64,000 nt of DNA. It comes from Paludibacteraceae bacterium (GTDB taxonomy: Bacteria > Bacteroidota > Bacteroidia > Bacteroidales > Paludibacteraceae). Positions 9,363 through 19,653 of this stretch are shown here, one piece after another; position 1 is the first letter of the stretch; each line of letters begins with the position of its first letter. The translations under genes were made by a program, and so were the position numbers. Below the pieces are notes generated by a model that saw nothing but the letters and a program-made list of their open reading frames with translations, did not search any database and was not told where the DNA came from. Location of the stretch: positions 186,001 to 250,000 of the forward strand of contig JAKSKZ010000001.1 in assembly GCA_024401475.1 (NCBI GenBank), in the 5' to 3' direction.

Positions 9363-11603
9363 TCAGAAATTGAAACCTAAATTAATATAAAAGCCCAACT
9401 GAGATGACCAATCAGAATAATAGAGAAATGCCTCCAACGGACCAAACAAGGAATCGTAACCATAACCAAAACTAGCACCCATCAAAGGATCCTTGTCAAA
9501 AAGATTAGGCCACTCATCGCCTGCAAAACCGACATTTCCCGCTAATGTCACATAATGATTTTTCAAGATCCGCTCTCTAAAATCAAGACGAAGCACACCA
9601 AGAGCATCTTCCGCAAATTCCATATAACCCAAGCCAACGAACGGAATCTGCGTAGGAGAATACCTACCTTGAGAATAGCCTCCAATCACATTCTGATAAG
9701 GATATGGGGTGTCTTCATCAGAAAAGACATAGCGGCTGGCTACCGAAGGAATCACTGCAAATCGAGAGGAAACTGGTATAACTCTCTTACAATTAAAGGC
9801 GAAATCGACCAAAGGAGCATTCTCTCCATATGTCAACATATTGTCTGTCAACAATGATATATTACCAGAGAAAGAGATACCCTTTGTTGGGAAACTACGC
9901 TTATTGAAAAGATTCAAATCCATTCCAAAGAAATAGGAAACATAACCATCCGACTCAACTTCAGTCCGACCATTCTCCTCGTTTGGATTTACCAAAAAAT
10001 CATTGAAACGATAATATTCATATCGAACACCCGCCTGCATCTTCATCTGCTGGAAGACAACGTCATAGAGCGAAATTTCGCCTAAATGATAATCATAGGT
10101 TTCATTATACAAACGATCGCCTTTGCTGTAAACATTGATATCGTTGTGTTGGTACATATACGAGAAGTTTGCTCCAGCAAAATTCCACGACTTCACAGAA
10201 AAATCGCCGCGAATCAAAGATCGATTTCCCAATCTACCCGTTATCGAAAATTGCGAAGGGAACGGCACATCTAAATGATAGGTAAGATTGGCCAAAACTG
10301 AAACTTTCTCCTCCGTATCGTATCGCAATCCCAAATTGAACGAATTGTTCTTCTTCTCTTGCAACACAAAATCCAACCCATAACCTTCAGAGGAGTATTT
10401 CAAATCATAATTAACTGAACGATAATCCAATGTACCATTCAAATAGGCAACGATGTCTTTGATTTTCCCTAATGTGATATAAGATGTCTCATTCGCCTTC
10501 AACTTATATTTATGAAGAAGGATTCTTTCATCCAACTTATCAATACCAACAAAGCGAACGCTCTTTAACATCAAGGTATCCTTGTCGGTTAACATATTAA
10601 ACTCCATAGGAGATGCAATCTTGGCAGAATCCAAATGAAAGGTCTTACCCAAAGCCACCAACTCATCCCAATGTTCATCAGCAGCGGTTCGTCCTCTTGC
10701 CACCAAAGAATCAACACCTTCACGAGAAAAACTAGCAGAAGAGAATCCTTCCACATCAACCTTTATATAGACATCGGTCTTTGCTACGTTATCCTCATGT
10801 TTCGCCTTGCAAGCCAAAGAAACAATCTGGTCGAGAATAGAGGCTACATTTTTAATTTCATCCTCCTTCAGCAATTCGTCGCCCAAATCTACACCGATGA
10901 CAATGTCTGCACCCATCTCCTTGGCCACATCCACAGGAAAATTGTTACGCATTCCGCCATCCACCAAAACCATTCCGTTCATTCTCACTGGACTGAAAAC
11001 GCCAGGCACGGCCATACTTGAACGCATTGCCTTATAAAGGACTCCATTATGGAACACCACCTCGTCACCATTCACCACATTGAAGGCAACGCAAGCAAAT
11101 TTTCTTTTGAAGTTATTAAAATCAAGGGAATCATGATAGCCGAAAGTCAACTCGGCAATCAAGTTGGTAACATTTTGACCTTGGAAAATACCTCCGCCCA
11201 AAATATTCTTTCCCTTTCGCCCAAAAGGCAAAGACAAAAGGAATTTTTCAGAACGGCGCTTCTTATCGTATGATTGATCATAACGAGAGATATCATCCTT
11301 AATATAATACATCCAATCTAAGGACGAGACCAAGCTATCCAATTGTTGAGTTGTATATCCAATGGAATAGAGTCCACCGACCAAGGCTCCCATACTCGTT
11401 CCCACAACGATATCCACTGGGATTCCAGCCTTTTCAATAGCCTTTAAAACAGAAACATGGGCAACACCTTTCGCTCCACCTCCACTCAACACCACACCCA
11501 CTTTTTTTCTATTCAATGAGTTGTCCAAAGCAGTAGAGTCAGTTTGGGCAAAAGTCAAGACACTGAATGTTAAAATCAAAAATGATAATACTACCCTTTT
11601 CAT
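9363..11603 (-). CDS. Patatin-like phospholipase fused to outer-membrane beta-barrel
   Basis: About 746 aa from the ATG at 11603, which gives a clean signal peptide (MKRVVLSFLILTFSVLTFAQ); an ATG at 11615 is also possible. Patatin domain about residues 35-235: oxyanion motif GGGAKGVAHV, nucleophile motif GTSMG, catalytic DGG (VDGGMRNNFPV). A POTRA-like linker (about 330-410) is followed by a BamA/Omp85-type barrel to the end, finishing in an aromatic residue (NLGFNF). This layout matches PlpD/FplA proteins, described as type Vd autotransporters. Expected location: outer membrane with the lipase domain exposed or released. Upstream is cardiolipin synthase. Confidence 0.9.
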   Translation of the reverse strand: MKRVVLSFLILTFSVLTFAQTDSTALDNSLNRKKVGVVLSGGGAKGVAHVSVLKAIEKAGIPVDIVVGTSMGALVGGLYSIGYTTQQLDSLVSSLDWMYYIKDDISRYDQSYDKKRRSEKFLLSLPFGRKGKNILGGGIFQGQNVTNLIAELTFGYHDSLDFNNFKRKFACVAFNVVNGDEVVFHNGVLYKAMRSSMAVPGVFSPVRMNGMVLVDGGMRNNFPVDVAKEMGADIVIGVDLGDELLKEDEIKNVASILDQIVSLACKAKHEDNVAKTDVYIKVDVEGFSSASFSREGVDSLVARGRTAADEHWDELVALGKTFHLDSAKIASPMEFNMLTDKDTLMLKSVRFVGIDKLDERILLHKYKLKANETSYITLGKIKDIVAYLNGTLDYRSVNYDLKYSSEGYGLDFVLQEKKNNSFNLGLRYDTEEKVSVLANLTYHLDVPFPSQFSITGRLGNRSLIRGDFSVKSWNFAGANFSYMYQHNDINVYSKGDRLYNETYDYHLGEISLYDVVFQQMKMQAGVRYEYYRFNDFLVNPNEENGRTEVESDGYVSYFFGMDLNLFNKRSFPTKGISFSGNISLLTDNMLTYGENAPLVDFAFNCKRVIPVSSRFAVIPSVASRYVFSDEDTPYPYQNVIGGYSQGRYSPTQIPFVGLGYMEFAEDALGVLRLDFRERILKNHYVTLAGNVGFAGDEWPNLFDKDPLMGASFGYGYDSLFGPLEAFLYYSDWSSQLGFYINLGFNF

Positions 11604-11623
11604 ATATTCTATCAATCAAATCA

Positions 11624-13051
11624 TCATAACACAGGACTGAATAGCCGAGCAACAGACTCTCTCACCCTTTGAGAGATTGGGCGTTTTTCCCAAATAGCTT
11701 TGTTGACCTCTTCCGAATTAGACCTATCCTCTTCAAACAAATTCCTCATCTTTATGGCTATTTCCGGATCGTACATCAAGACATTCGCCTCAAAGTTCTG
11801 CTCAAAACTTCTCATATCCATGTTGGCCGTACCGACCGTCGAAATTTTATCGTCTATAACAATCGTTTTGCTATGAATAAAACCTTTCTTGTAGAAATAA
11901 ATTTTCACACCGGCCTTAAACATCTCATTAAGATAAGAATAAGAACCTATGAGAGTGAAACTTGCATCCGCCTTCTCTGGCAAGATAATCTGAACGTCCG
12001 TACCACTCAACGCTGCATTCTGCAAGGCCGTAACGATGCTATCATTCGGCAAAAAATACGGAGTTTCGATATATATGTATTTTCGAGCTTGCACAATGGC
12101 GGTAAAGCACATCTGCAATATACTATTCCAAACCGTATCCGGTCCACTTGTCACCATTTGCAACAATGTCTTTCCCTTTGGCTCTGGTAATGGGAAAAAG
12201 TTGGGATCAGAAATCAGTTTGCGATCAACAAAATACCAATCATAGAGGAACGTCTTCTGCAAGCCTGCCACACCAGCACCTTCAATACGAAGATGAGAAT
12301 CTCGCCAAGGCCCCCACTTCAAACCTTTCACATAACGGTCGGCAATGTTCATACCTCCCATAAAACCGACACGACCATCGATTACCAATATCTTTCTGTG
12401 ATTTCTGTAATTGACCTTGCTGCTCAAGAACGGCAAACCAACCTTTAGGAAACACTCGACACGAATACCTGCAGCACGCATTTCGGCGATAGCACTCTTC
12501 TTCATCTGCCAACTACCCACATCATCTATAATCACACGGACAGAAACTCCTTGGCGCGCCTTACGCAACAAAATGTCAATCACCTTCCTTCCGATTTCAT
12601 CCGAAAGGAAAATGTAATATTCCAAATGAATATGATGGGTCGCAGATTCCAAATCGACAAAGATGTCGTCAAACAAAGACTTTCCGTCCGTATAAAGTCG
12701 CACATCATTGTTAGGATAAGCCTCAGCGTCACAACTGTTCATAACCAACGTAGCCAAGTTCCGATGCTCCTCTGGCAAAATATCCGAAGATACCCTGCGT
12801 ATGTCTTCCACCGAATAGGAATAGCCCTTCAGCTTCTGCAAACTTCGCCTCGAAACGACAAATTGCTTTCTAAGGTTTTTCCCAAAAAAGATGTAAAAAA
12901 TAAATCCTACAATAGGGACTAATATCAATACTACTATCCACGCTATTGTTTTAACAGGATTCCTGTTTTCCATCATGACCATGATGACGGTTGTCAATAT
13001 CGTGTACACATAGACTATTGCAATTATTATTGTGGTTATCTCCCAAAGCAT
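11624..13051 (-). CDS. cls: Cardiolipin synthase
   Basis: 475 aa. Two N-terminal membrane helices (about 1-60), then two phospholipase D HKD motifs: HRKILVID and HSKTIVID, each followed by the usual Gly/Asn elements (GFMGGMN, TVGTANMD). Known reaction: condensation of two phosphatidylglycerols (or a related donor) to cardiolipin at the inner membrane. It lies 20 bases upstream of the patatin-barrel gene on the same strand, pairing a phospholipid maker with a putative phospholipase. Confidence 0.93.
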   Translation of the reverse strand: MLWEITTIIIAIVYVYTILTTVIMVMMENRNPVKTIAWIVVLILVPIVGFIFYIFFGKNLRKQFVVSRRSLQKLKGYSYSVEDIRRVSSDILPEEHRNLATLVMNSCDAEAYPNNDVRLYTDGKSLFDDIFVDLESATHHIHLEYYIFLSDEIGRKVIDILLRKARQGVSVRVIIDDVGSWQMKKSAIAEMRAAGIRVECFLKVGLPFLSSKVNYRNHRKILVIDGRVGFMGGMNIADRYVKGLKWGPWRDSHLRIEGAGVAGLQKTFLYDWYFVDRKLISDPNFFPLPEPKGKTLLQMVTSGPDTVWNSILQMCFTAIVQARKYIYIETPYFLPNDSIVTALQNAALSGTDVQIILPEKADASFTLIGSYSYLNEMFKAGVKIYFYKKGFIHSKTIVIDDKISTVGTANMDMRSFEQNFEANVLMYDPEIAIKMRNLFEEDRSNSEEVNKAIWEKRPISQRVRESVARLFSPVL

Positions 13052-13264
13052 TACTAACTCAAAATTTTAATAAAACGAGCATAAATAATTGATTTCCAAT
13101 CAACAACAACTATACACTCTTTTCGTTAAACATAAGTCAACGGTTCATAACACTATCAACCGCAATTTAGTTGGTAAAGATACAAATTTTTAGTCACTAA
13201 AACCATCTTAGAACGATAATTTTACAAACAGACAGATACTCACTATTTATGACAGCATAGCAAT

Positions 13265-13291
13265 AAAAAAGGGGAACTTTATAGTCCCCCT
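13265..13291 (-). terminator. Intrinsic terminator after ribD
   Basis: On the minus strand a hairpin (AGGGGGACT...AGTTCCCCT) is followed by six T. It lies 29 bases downstream of the ribD stop. Confidence 0.8.
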
Positions 13292-13319
13292 AAATCATAT
13301 TTGGAAAAATCTTCTCCTT

Positions 13320-14372
13320 TTAAAAATTCCTACGAACCTGTAAGAGATGCCCGTTAAAATCGTGCTCTTCCACCAACGTGCCTAACGCAGTCGGAGCCTC
13401 AACTCCATTTTTAACCATCAACTGTGTATTGATTTCAACACGCATCTCATCCCACAAATTAGCCTCAATAAAAGATCGATGCATGGCTGCACCGCCTTCC
13501 ACTATTACCGATTGCAGTTGCAATTGATAGAGAACCTCTAACAAAGATGAGAGTTCGGCCTTACCATTGGCATCAAACTTCACTTTATGATATTCAACCA
13601 TTGGATGCGGAGAAATAGGATCCGACCCAGAGAGAACAATCGTACGGGCTTGCCCGTCATACAACTTGTAATTTTGAGGCACTCTCAAAGCTCTATCCAA
13701 GAGTATTCTAACTGGATTTCGGCCCGACCAATTACGCACCGTAAGCGACGGATTGTCTAAAATAGCCGTACGAGTTCCCACCATGATAGCACTCTCTTCT
13801 GCACGTAACTTATGCGACAAAAGCGAAGTCTGCGTATTAGAGATACGCAAAGGTGTGACTACGGCCGAGTCTCTATAGGCATCCATATATCCATCGGCAC
13901 TTTGAGCCCATTTTAGGATGACATAAGGACGTTTCTTCGTATGGAATGTAAAGAATCGTCGATTCAACTCCCAGCCTTGTTCAGCCATGACACCCTCCGT
14001 CACTTTCACGCCATGCTCACGCAAAAGACGAATGCCACGTCCGCTCACTTCTGGAAACGGATCCACATTCGCAACAACCACCTCAGGTATGCCTTTCTCT
14101 AAAATCAAATTGGCACAAGGTGGCGTCTTGCCATAATGCGAACATGGTTCAAGACTAACATACATTACGGAACGCTTCAACAACTCGGGATTTTTCACCG
14201 AAGCCACCGCATTGACCTCGGCATGAGCCTCTCCGCATTTTCGATGATATCCCTCGCCTATTATTTTTCCATCACAAACTATCACAGCTCCGACCATTGG
14301 ATTAGGCGCGGCATTTCCTATGCCACGCTGAGCCAATTCAAAGCATCTTTGCATATACTTCTCCTCAACCAT
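13320..14372 (-). CDS. ribD: Riboflavin biosynthesis protein RibD (bifunctional deaminase/reductase)
   Basis: 350 aa. N-terminal deaminase domain with zinc ligands and proton donor in HAEVNAV and PCSHYGKTPPC; C-terminal reductase domain from about residue 145 (YVILKWAQSADGY, then GTRTAILDNPSLTVR and VIVEGGAAMH). Known steps: deamination and then reduction of the pyrimidine intermediate of riboflavin synthesis. It stands alone here, 13 bases after the DUF2339 gene; no other rib genes are in the window. Confidence 0.93.
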   Translation of the reverse strand: MVEEKYMQRCFELAQRGIGNAAPNPMVGAVIVCDGKIIGEGYHRKCGEAHAEVNAVASVKNPELLKRSVMYVSLEPCSHYGKTPPCANLILEKGIPEVVVANVDPFPEVSGRGIRLLREHGVKVTEGVMAEQGWELNRRFFTFHTKKRPYVILKWAQSADGYMDAYRDSAVVTPLRISNTQTSLLSHKLRAEESAIMVGTRTAILDNPSLTVRNWSGRNPVRILLDRALRVPQNYKLYDGQARTIVLSGSDPISPHPMVEYHKVKFDANGKAELSSLLEVLYQLQLQSVIVEGGAAMHRSFIEANLWDEMRVEINTQLMVKNGVEAPTALGTLVEEHDFNGHLLQVRRNF

Positions 14373-14385
14373 AACTTCTCAAAAC

Positions 14386-17300
14386 TTATTTATTTTCAAC
14401 CTCTTGCGAATCCGAAGAACTCGATTCTGCCTGTCCAAGTTCAGTTTGTTGCTTCTTGGCAATCTTCTGATAGAAGAACGAAGAAACCAACAACAAAATA
14501 CCCAACGAAACAAAGACGATAGTCTTTGACAAGGTATCCAAATGTTTGAGGTCGTAGAAGAAAAGTTTAACAATAATCACTGCAAACAAGATGAATCCAT
14601 CAATACGAAGGTGCTTCATCTGCTTGAACAAGCCGAAATAGATGAGGAACATTGAACAACAACCCCAGAAAATAGACAATGCCAATTTATAAGAATCGTT
14701 GTACTGCAACAAATCAAAAATATTGAACAACTCTGATGTTCCTATCATCAATCCGAACACCACCAAAACTGTATCGTAGTAAACAATCTTCTCGTTTCTC
14801 TTCAAACCGAAATTACAATAAGAAGAGTTGCGATAGTAAACGAAGACGGCAATAGCCATTGCAACCATCACAAACGACAAATATCGGACAAACAGATAAT
14901 AGCCCAAACTTATTTGTGGAAGTGCATCCCTAAGTATGCTCAATTGTAGCAATCCCATTGCTGCAAAAACACATATTGACATACTCAATAAAATGAAATC
15001 GAATTTTGCCAACATTTTGAACTCTTTCTTGGAAGCAAAATAGCTGACCAAGGCAAAATAAACCAAGGCAAAATCTATGGAATAAATCACAGGATCTCTA
15101 TCGAATGCAAATATCACGCGTATTACCAAAACAGCAACTAAAACGGATATGAAACAACGAAGCACAGCCGACAATGTCTTAGAATAAGTGACTTCATATT
15201 TTTCATTGATTATCAAAATGCCGACAAGTGAAGCGATGACAAACAATGACGTCAAAATAGTTGGCCACCAAGGAGCCGAATCCGAACCTTCAACCACGCT
15301 CACTGGCTCTATGCCCACAACTAAGCAACCTAACCACAAATTCAACAACACAAAACAGAGTGGCAATATACTCTTCTCGTATAGATCATTCTTGAAATAT
15401 CTACCAATAAAGAAGAATGCTACGATTTCGAGCATCAGAAGTGCCACCAAGTTATTACATGGCATGTCCAAATATGGCTTACACATTGTAAAGCATGCAA
15501 ATGCAATCATATATACCATCAAAACACGAATGATAGTAGAGAATGATTTCTGCCAATCGGATGAGACGGATGACATTATTCTGTCGAAATTAACAACTGA
15601 AATCAACCCTAAAAGATAAACCATAACACTTGGTATCACTTGCTGATAATATCCAACAATCAAACCCGATAATTCATCCATTCTTTCATCATCCAAGTAA
15701 TCAAAAATTATGAGATCCGACATTTCAGCGGCAACCAAACCAAAGCAAGCAATTGTCGCTATCGCAATCAACGCATAAGAGCCATACTCCATAAAGAGGT
15801 TTTGTTTTTTTCTTGCAAAGAAGAATACTATCGCAAATTCGAGCGAGATAAGAATCGTAATCCACAGATGCGAGAAATGAACAAAAATGGATAGGGTCAA
15901 GACGAAAAGGAATGAGCCATTGAAGATCTTTGTCTTCAAGGTGTCCGAACCATCCTTCTTCTCCGCCGGATAACGATTATCAATCCATACAAGTGCCACT
16001 GTAGATAACAACGATATAACAGTGGTAATCCAAGGCAAAATAACGCCTTGCTCGGAACGTGGGTGAACGTCCCACATGCCTCTCCACTCGGAGAAGAGGG
16101 ATGCCAAAGCGGCCAAAGGTCTGAAATTAGCACCGTCAGGATTTCCCCAGTCGGCCATCAAACTAATGGCAGCAATGAGGAATATAGGATAAGACATGTT
16201 CTCATAAAACGCCTTCTTCTTCGAACGACCGACCCAAAATAGAGCCAACGCCTCTAACATCCAGAATATCGTAATCCAATGTCCGCTTGTTGCAATAGCT
16301 ATGGTGACGGTAATGAATACAAAACCTAATGCCAAAATCAAACGTTGCAAAGCCTTATCAACCAATTGCTTCTTATAAAGCAAGAAGGCCACACAACAAT
16401 GAATCAGCGCATTCACAAGAGAGAAGACTGGCAAAGAAATCATCATCTCCTCGTGATTATAAATCAAATTATATCCTAACGCAAAGAATATAAACGAATT
16501 GAACAGCAAGGCAACAACATCAAAACGAATAAATTCGAAACCTTTCATCACCTTGTATGCCAAAACAGCGACATAGAAAATCGCAAAATAAGCGAAAGCC
16601 AACGCTAACACATAATAACAATCTGACAAACTCTCCCACTCCGTAATTTTATAGGAGCAAATCATGATTAGCCAAGAAGAGACAAACGCTATAGCAAAGA
16701 GCTTCTGCCAATATTTTTTTACAGAAACGGCTAATATTCCACCGTCAATCAACGCAATATAGGTCAACAAAGTCAAGACCGAACCACTACCATCACTCAA
16801 CAAGAACGGTATAACATAAGCTCCTACCTGACCTATTATCGCAACAATCTCCATGTCATACCACCAGGCAGTGAAGACGGAGAAGGCCGTTATCAAAACC
16901 ATCAGTCCAAATGCGACTGGTTTCGGCAATAAATCATAGAATCCATAGGCGAAATAGGTCATGAAATACAAGATTGCCGACGATCCGCTGGAAAGAATTG
17001 CACTAAATTTCTTGTAATCCTTCTTCAATTTAATCGCTACGCCTTGCATCGCAAGCCCAAAAACAGTACCGATAATAATCCTAACCGATGGGCTCAACAT
17101 TTCATGCTCGATGGCATATTTTCCTCCAATAGCAACACCTATCAAAAGAATCAAGATACCCAATTTGCTGATGAGATTCTCTCCGATAAACTTTTCCCAA
17201 TCCACAGAAGGGAAGAAATCCTCTTTTTTAGAAGTTGGTGGTGTTGGTGGCACTTGATTTGGAGACGGAGTTTCAATAATCTCAGGCTTTTCATTCTCTT

Positions 17301-17712
17301 TTCCCGATTCAAGAGGCTCAGAATTCTTCGTTTCATCCTCAACGGGCTCAACAATAATAGGATCTTTGTCTTCCATCTGGCAAGCCGCTTGCTGAGGCAC
17401 CGTCTCAATTTCCGGAATCTGAGTTTCAAACTCCGCTGAAGGAGTTTCATTTTGTTGTGTATTTTCAGTAAAGGAATCAAGACCCTCCTTACAATTTTCT
17501 TTTAACAAATTCAACTCGACTTGAAATTGAGTCAAACGACGAAGAACATCGGACTCTTCCTCGGTCAGAGATTGAGACAAACGAGTTAAGGTTGGTATAA
17601 GCCTTCCCATTTCATCGTTCATTAATGTCAAACGACTAGAAATATTCTGCTGATTTACCTTCAGACTAATAAGCTCATTTTCTAACCGCTCAATTTCTTT
17701 CGATATATCCAT
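14386..17712 (-). CDS. Giant polytopic membrane protein, DUF2339 family
   Basis: 1108 aa. N-terminal coiled coil (about 1-80: MDISKEIERLENELISLKVN...), a Pro/Glu/Thr-rich linker (about 85-155), then many membrane helices (roughly 25-30) to residue 1080, ending in a short charged tail. The entry segment WEKFIGENLISKLGILILLIG is characteristic of DUF2339. Function of the family is not established. A -7 box TATATTTG lies on the minus strand at 17745-17752. Confidence 0.85.
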   Translation of the reverse strand: MDISKEIERLENELISLKVNQQNISSRLTLMNDEMGRLIPTLTRLSQSLTEEESDVLRRLTQFQVELNLLKENCKEGLDSFTENTQQNETPSAEFETQIPEIETVPQQAACQMEDKDPIIVEPVEDETKNSEPLESGKENEKPEIIETPSPNQVPPTPPTSKKEDFFPSVDWEKFIGENLISKLGILILLIGVAIGGKYAIEHEMLSPSVRIIIGTVFGLAMQGVAIKLKKDYKKFSAILSSGSSAILYFMTYFAYGFYDLLPKPVAFGLMVLITAFSVFTAWWYDMEIVAIIGQVGAYVIPFLLSDGSGSVLTLLTYIALIDGGILAVSVKKYWQKLFAIAFVSSWLIMICSYKITEWESLSDCYYVLALAFAYFAIFYVAVLAYKVMKGFEFIRFDVVALLFNSFIFFALGYNLIYNHEEMMISLPVFSLVNALIHCCVAFLLYKKQLVDKALQRLILALGFVFITVTIAIATSGHWITIFWMLEALALFWVGRSKKKAFYENMSYPIFLIAAISLMADWGNPDGANFRPLAALASLFSEWRGMWDVHPRSEQGVILPWITTVISLLSTVALVWIDNRYPAEKKDGSDTLKTKIFNGSFLFVLTLSIFVHFSHLWITILISLEFAIVFFFARKKQNLFMEYGSYALIAIATIACFGLVAAEMSDLIIFDYLDDERMDELSGLIVGYYQQVIPSVMVYLLGLISVVNFDRIMSSVSSDWQKSFSTIIRVLMVYMIAFACFTMCKPYLDMPCNNLVALLMLEIVAFFFIGRYFKNDLYEKSILPLCFVLLNLWLGCLVVGIEPVSVVEGSDSAPWWPTILTSLFVIASLVGILIINEKYEVTYSKTLSAVLRCFISVLVAVLVIRVIFAFDRDPVIYSIDFALVYFALVSYFASKKEFKMLAKFDFILLSMSICVFAAMGLLQLSILRDALPQISLGYYLFVRYLSFVMVAMAIAVFVYYRNSSYCNFGLKRNEKIVYYDTVLVVFGLMIGTSELFNIFDLLQYNDSYKLALSIFWGCCSMFLIYFGLFKQMKHLRIDGFILFAVIIVKLFFYDLKHLDTLSKTIVFVSLGILLLVSSFFYQKIAKKQQTELGQAESSSSDSQEVENK

Positions 17713-17744
17713 GATTATAATTCAAAAAAACTTTATATAGAGAA

Positions 17745-17752
17745 CAAATATA
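17745..17752 (-). promoter_or_regulatory. -7 box for DUF2339 gene
   Basis: Minus-strand TATATTTG, matching TAnnTTTG, 33 bases before the ATG at 17712. Confidence 0.5.
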
Positions 17753-17804
17753 GTAAGTTATTGACAAAAGGCTTGTCCTTTTAGATTTTTTTTAAATCCT
17801 TTAG

Positions 17805-17812
17805 TATTTTTG
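17805..17812 (+). promoter_or_regulatory. -7 box for glycosyltransferase gene
   Basis: TATTTTTG matches TAnnTTTG, 27 bases before the ATG at 17839. It is divergent from the minus-strand box at 17745-17752. Confidence 0.55.
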
Positions 17813-17838
17813 TAAATCGAGTTTTTTAAGAAACATAT

Positions 17839-18993
17839 ATGAAAGTCCTCTTTTTATCTAAATGGTATCCCAATCGCTATGATGCGATGGAAGGTCTCTT
17901 TGTCAGGAAGCACGCAGAGGCAGCTTCTCGCATTGGAGATATTTCCGTACTCTTCGTAAAAGAGGCGAAAGGGAAAGCCTTTGAAACAGAGGAAAACTGG
18001 TTTAAAAAGGTACACGAAATCTATGTTTACTATCCAGAATCTAATTTCCCCATTGTGGGGAAACTAATCAAGACAATCAATTGGACAAGAGCCTATTGGA
18101 TAGGTTTTCATGCCCTAAAAAAATCAGAGGGTCTTCCCGACCTCATTCATGCCAACATTCTGACAAGGACCGCCATCATAGCTCTAACCGCCCAATGGTT
18201 ATACAAAATTCCGTATGTTGTAACGGAGCATTGGAGTCGCTATTTAAAAGCAAGGAAAAGTTATAATGGTTGGTTGAGGAAAAGATTGACAGAATTAGTT
18301 GTGCGCAATGCAAAAACGATTATGCCCGTTTCCACTTGCTTAAAAGATGCCATGCTTGAAAACGGATTATATCACAATGATTATAGGATAATAAACAACG
18401 TTGTGGACGACTTCTTTTTCCAATCTAAATTACTGAACGAGAAGCACGACAAGACCCAATTTCTTCATATATCCTGTTTTGACGAAGAGGCAAAAAATGT
18501 GAAAGGAATTTTAGAGGCTGTCAAACTTTTGACGGAGAAAAGAAACGATTTCGAATTGACGATTATCGGAACAGGCGTTGATTATCAGTCAGTTTACGAC
18601 TATGCCGAAAACATAAAAGTTTTAGACTCCGTTCATTTCTTAGGAGAAAAAACGCCCCAAGAGGTGATGAACCATTTCCAACATTCGGATGTCTTCGTGC
18701 TAAATTCCAATTTCGAGACTTCGGGCGTGGTGATAATGGAGAGCCTTGCCTGCGGAAAACCTGTCATAACAACCAATGTTGGAATAGCCTCCAATGTCAT
18801 CAACAAGGATGGTTCCAACAATGGATCAATCATTCCGTTTAGAAATCCACAAAAACTTGCCGAAACCATGAACTGGATGATGGACCACCTTCACGAATAT
18901 GATGCTCAAAAAATTAGAGAAGGAGCCCAAATTTTCAGTTACGATGCCGTATCCAAGGCATTGAATACGATTTATACAAAGGTTTTAGAGTAA
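17839..18993 (+). CDS. Glycosyltransferase family 4
   Basis: 384 aa with the GT-B layout: N-terminal acceptor half beginning MKVLFLSKWYPNRYDAMEGLFVRKH, and a donor-binding half with the family motif around residues 295-310 (NFETSGVVIMESLACGKPVI), i.e. the E-x7-E-type region of GT4 retaining enzymes. Expected role: addition of a sugar to a cell-surface glycan on the cytoplasmic side. It is monocistronic here, flanked by a long gene-poor stretch; acceptor and sugar unknown. Confidence 0.88.
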   Translation: MKVLFLSKWYPNRYDAMEGLFVRKHAEAASRIGDISVLFVKEAKGKAFETEENWFKKVHEIYVYYPESNFPIVGKLIKTINWTRAYWIGFHALKKSEGLPDLIHANILTRTAIIALTAQWLYKIPYVVTEHWSRYLKARKSYNGWLRKRLTELVVRNAKTIMPVSTCLKDAMLENGLYHNDYRIINNVVDDFFFQSKLLNEKHDKTQFLHISCFDEEAKNVKGILEAVKLLTEKRNDFELTIIGTGVDYQSVYDYAENIKVLDSVHFLGEKTPQEVMNHFQHSDVFVLNSNFETSGVVIMESLACGKPVITTNVGIASNVINKDGSNNGSIIPFRNPQKLAETMNWMMDHLHEYDAQKIREGAQIFSYDAVSKALNTIYTKVLE

Positions 18994-19128
18994 AAAAAAC
19001 ATGGTTCCGTCATAGTTTATGACTGATTTATTTGCTTGATTAACGAGAATCAATCCGTTAATCCCCAACAAAAAAAGGTATTTATTTGATTTTCATTAAC
19101 ATATACCCCAAAAGACAGGTCGATTACA

Positions 19129-19203
19129 ATACGCCGTTAGGCGTTTAATGTTGGTAGAATCACAATGCGTTGAACAAACCGATTCCCCGTTAGGGGATTA
19201 ACC
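19129..19203. repeat. Intergenic hairpin repeat pair
   Basis: Two short hairpins that share the loop GTTA: ACGCC-GTTA-GGCGT near 19131-19144 and TCCCC-GTTA-GGGGA near 19183-19196. The wording resembles dispersed intergenic repeats of Bacteroidota (from memory); only this copy is seen in the window. Confidence 0.45.
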
Positions 19204-19615
19204 TTGTGCGTTATCAGTCACAAAACAGAACTCAGCCAAAAACATTTGATTTCATTCTCCAATATTCACAATTACCATCCTCGTCAAAAGAGAGTAAAAA
19301 AAAGACTATGCAAAAGAGCATAAAATGAAAGAATGACATATCTGCGGTAGATTCATAACCGCCCCCCAAAAAAACATCCATTCATTATATTTTACAAGAT
19401 GCCACTTTTATCCATCTTTTTGAATTTTTAATTAAGAATTAATCAACTGACATTGTTGATATTTGCAATGTGAAACATAGGGAATATCACATATAAAAAC
19501 AAAAACTTTGAACATGAATTAAACATAAAAGAAAAACGTAAGAATTTGGTTTTAGAAACTAAGCAAATGTTTCTAAAGTTTAGTTCGCAAATTACAGCGA
19601 CTAAATTTCCATTTT

Positions 19616-19653
19616 AACCGGAGGCGTCGAGAGATGACTTCGGTTCTTTTTTT
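19616..19653 (+). terminator. Intrinsic terminator without an obvious gene
   Basis: Stem AACCGGAG/CTTCGGTT (one G-U pair) followed by C and a seven-T run. The nearest plus-strand gene ends 620 bases upstream, so it may end a small RNA or a leaderless transcript. Confidence 0.5.

Noticed and set aside
9555..11273. Several plus-strand open frames across 9.5-11.3 kb
   Set aside because: All lie opposite the patatin-barrel gene and show no domain or composition of their own.
14386..17480. Basic, Leu/Arg-rich minus-strand frame inside the DUF2339 gene (17151-17480)
   Set aside because: Alternate frame of the Glu/Pro-rich linker; low-complexity artefact.
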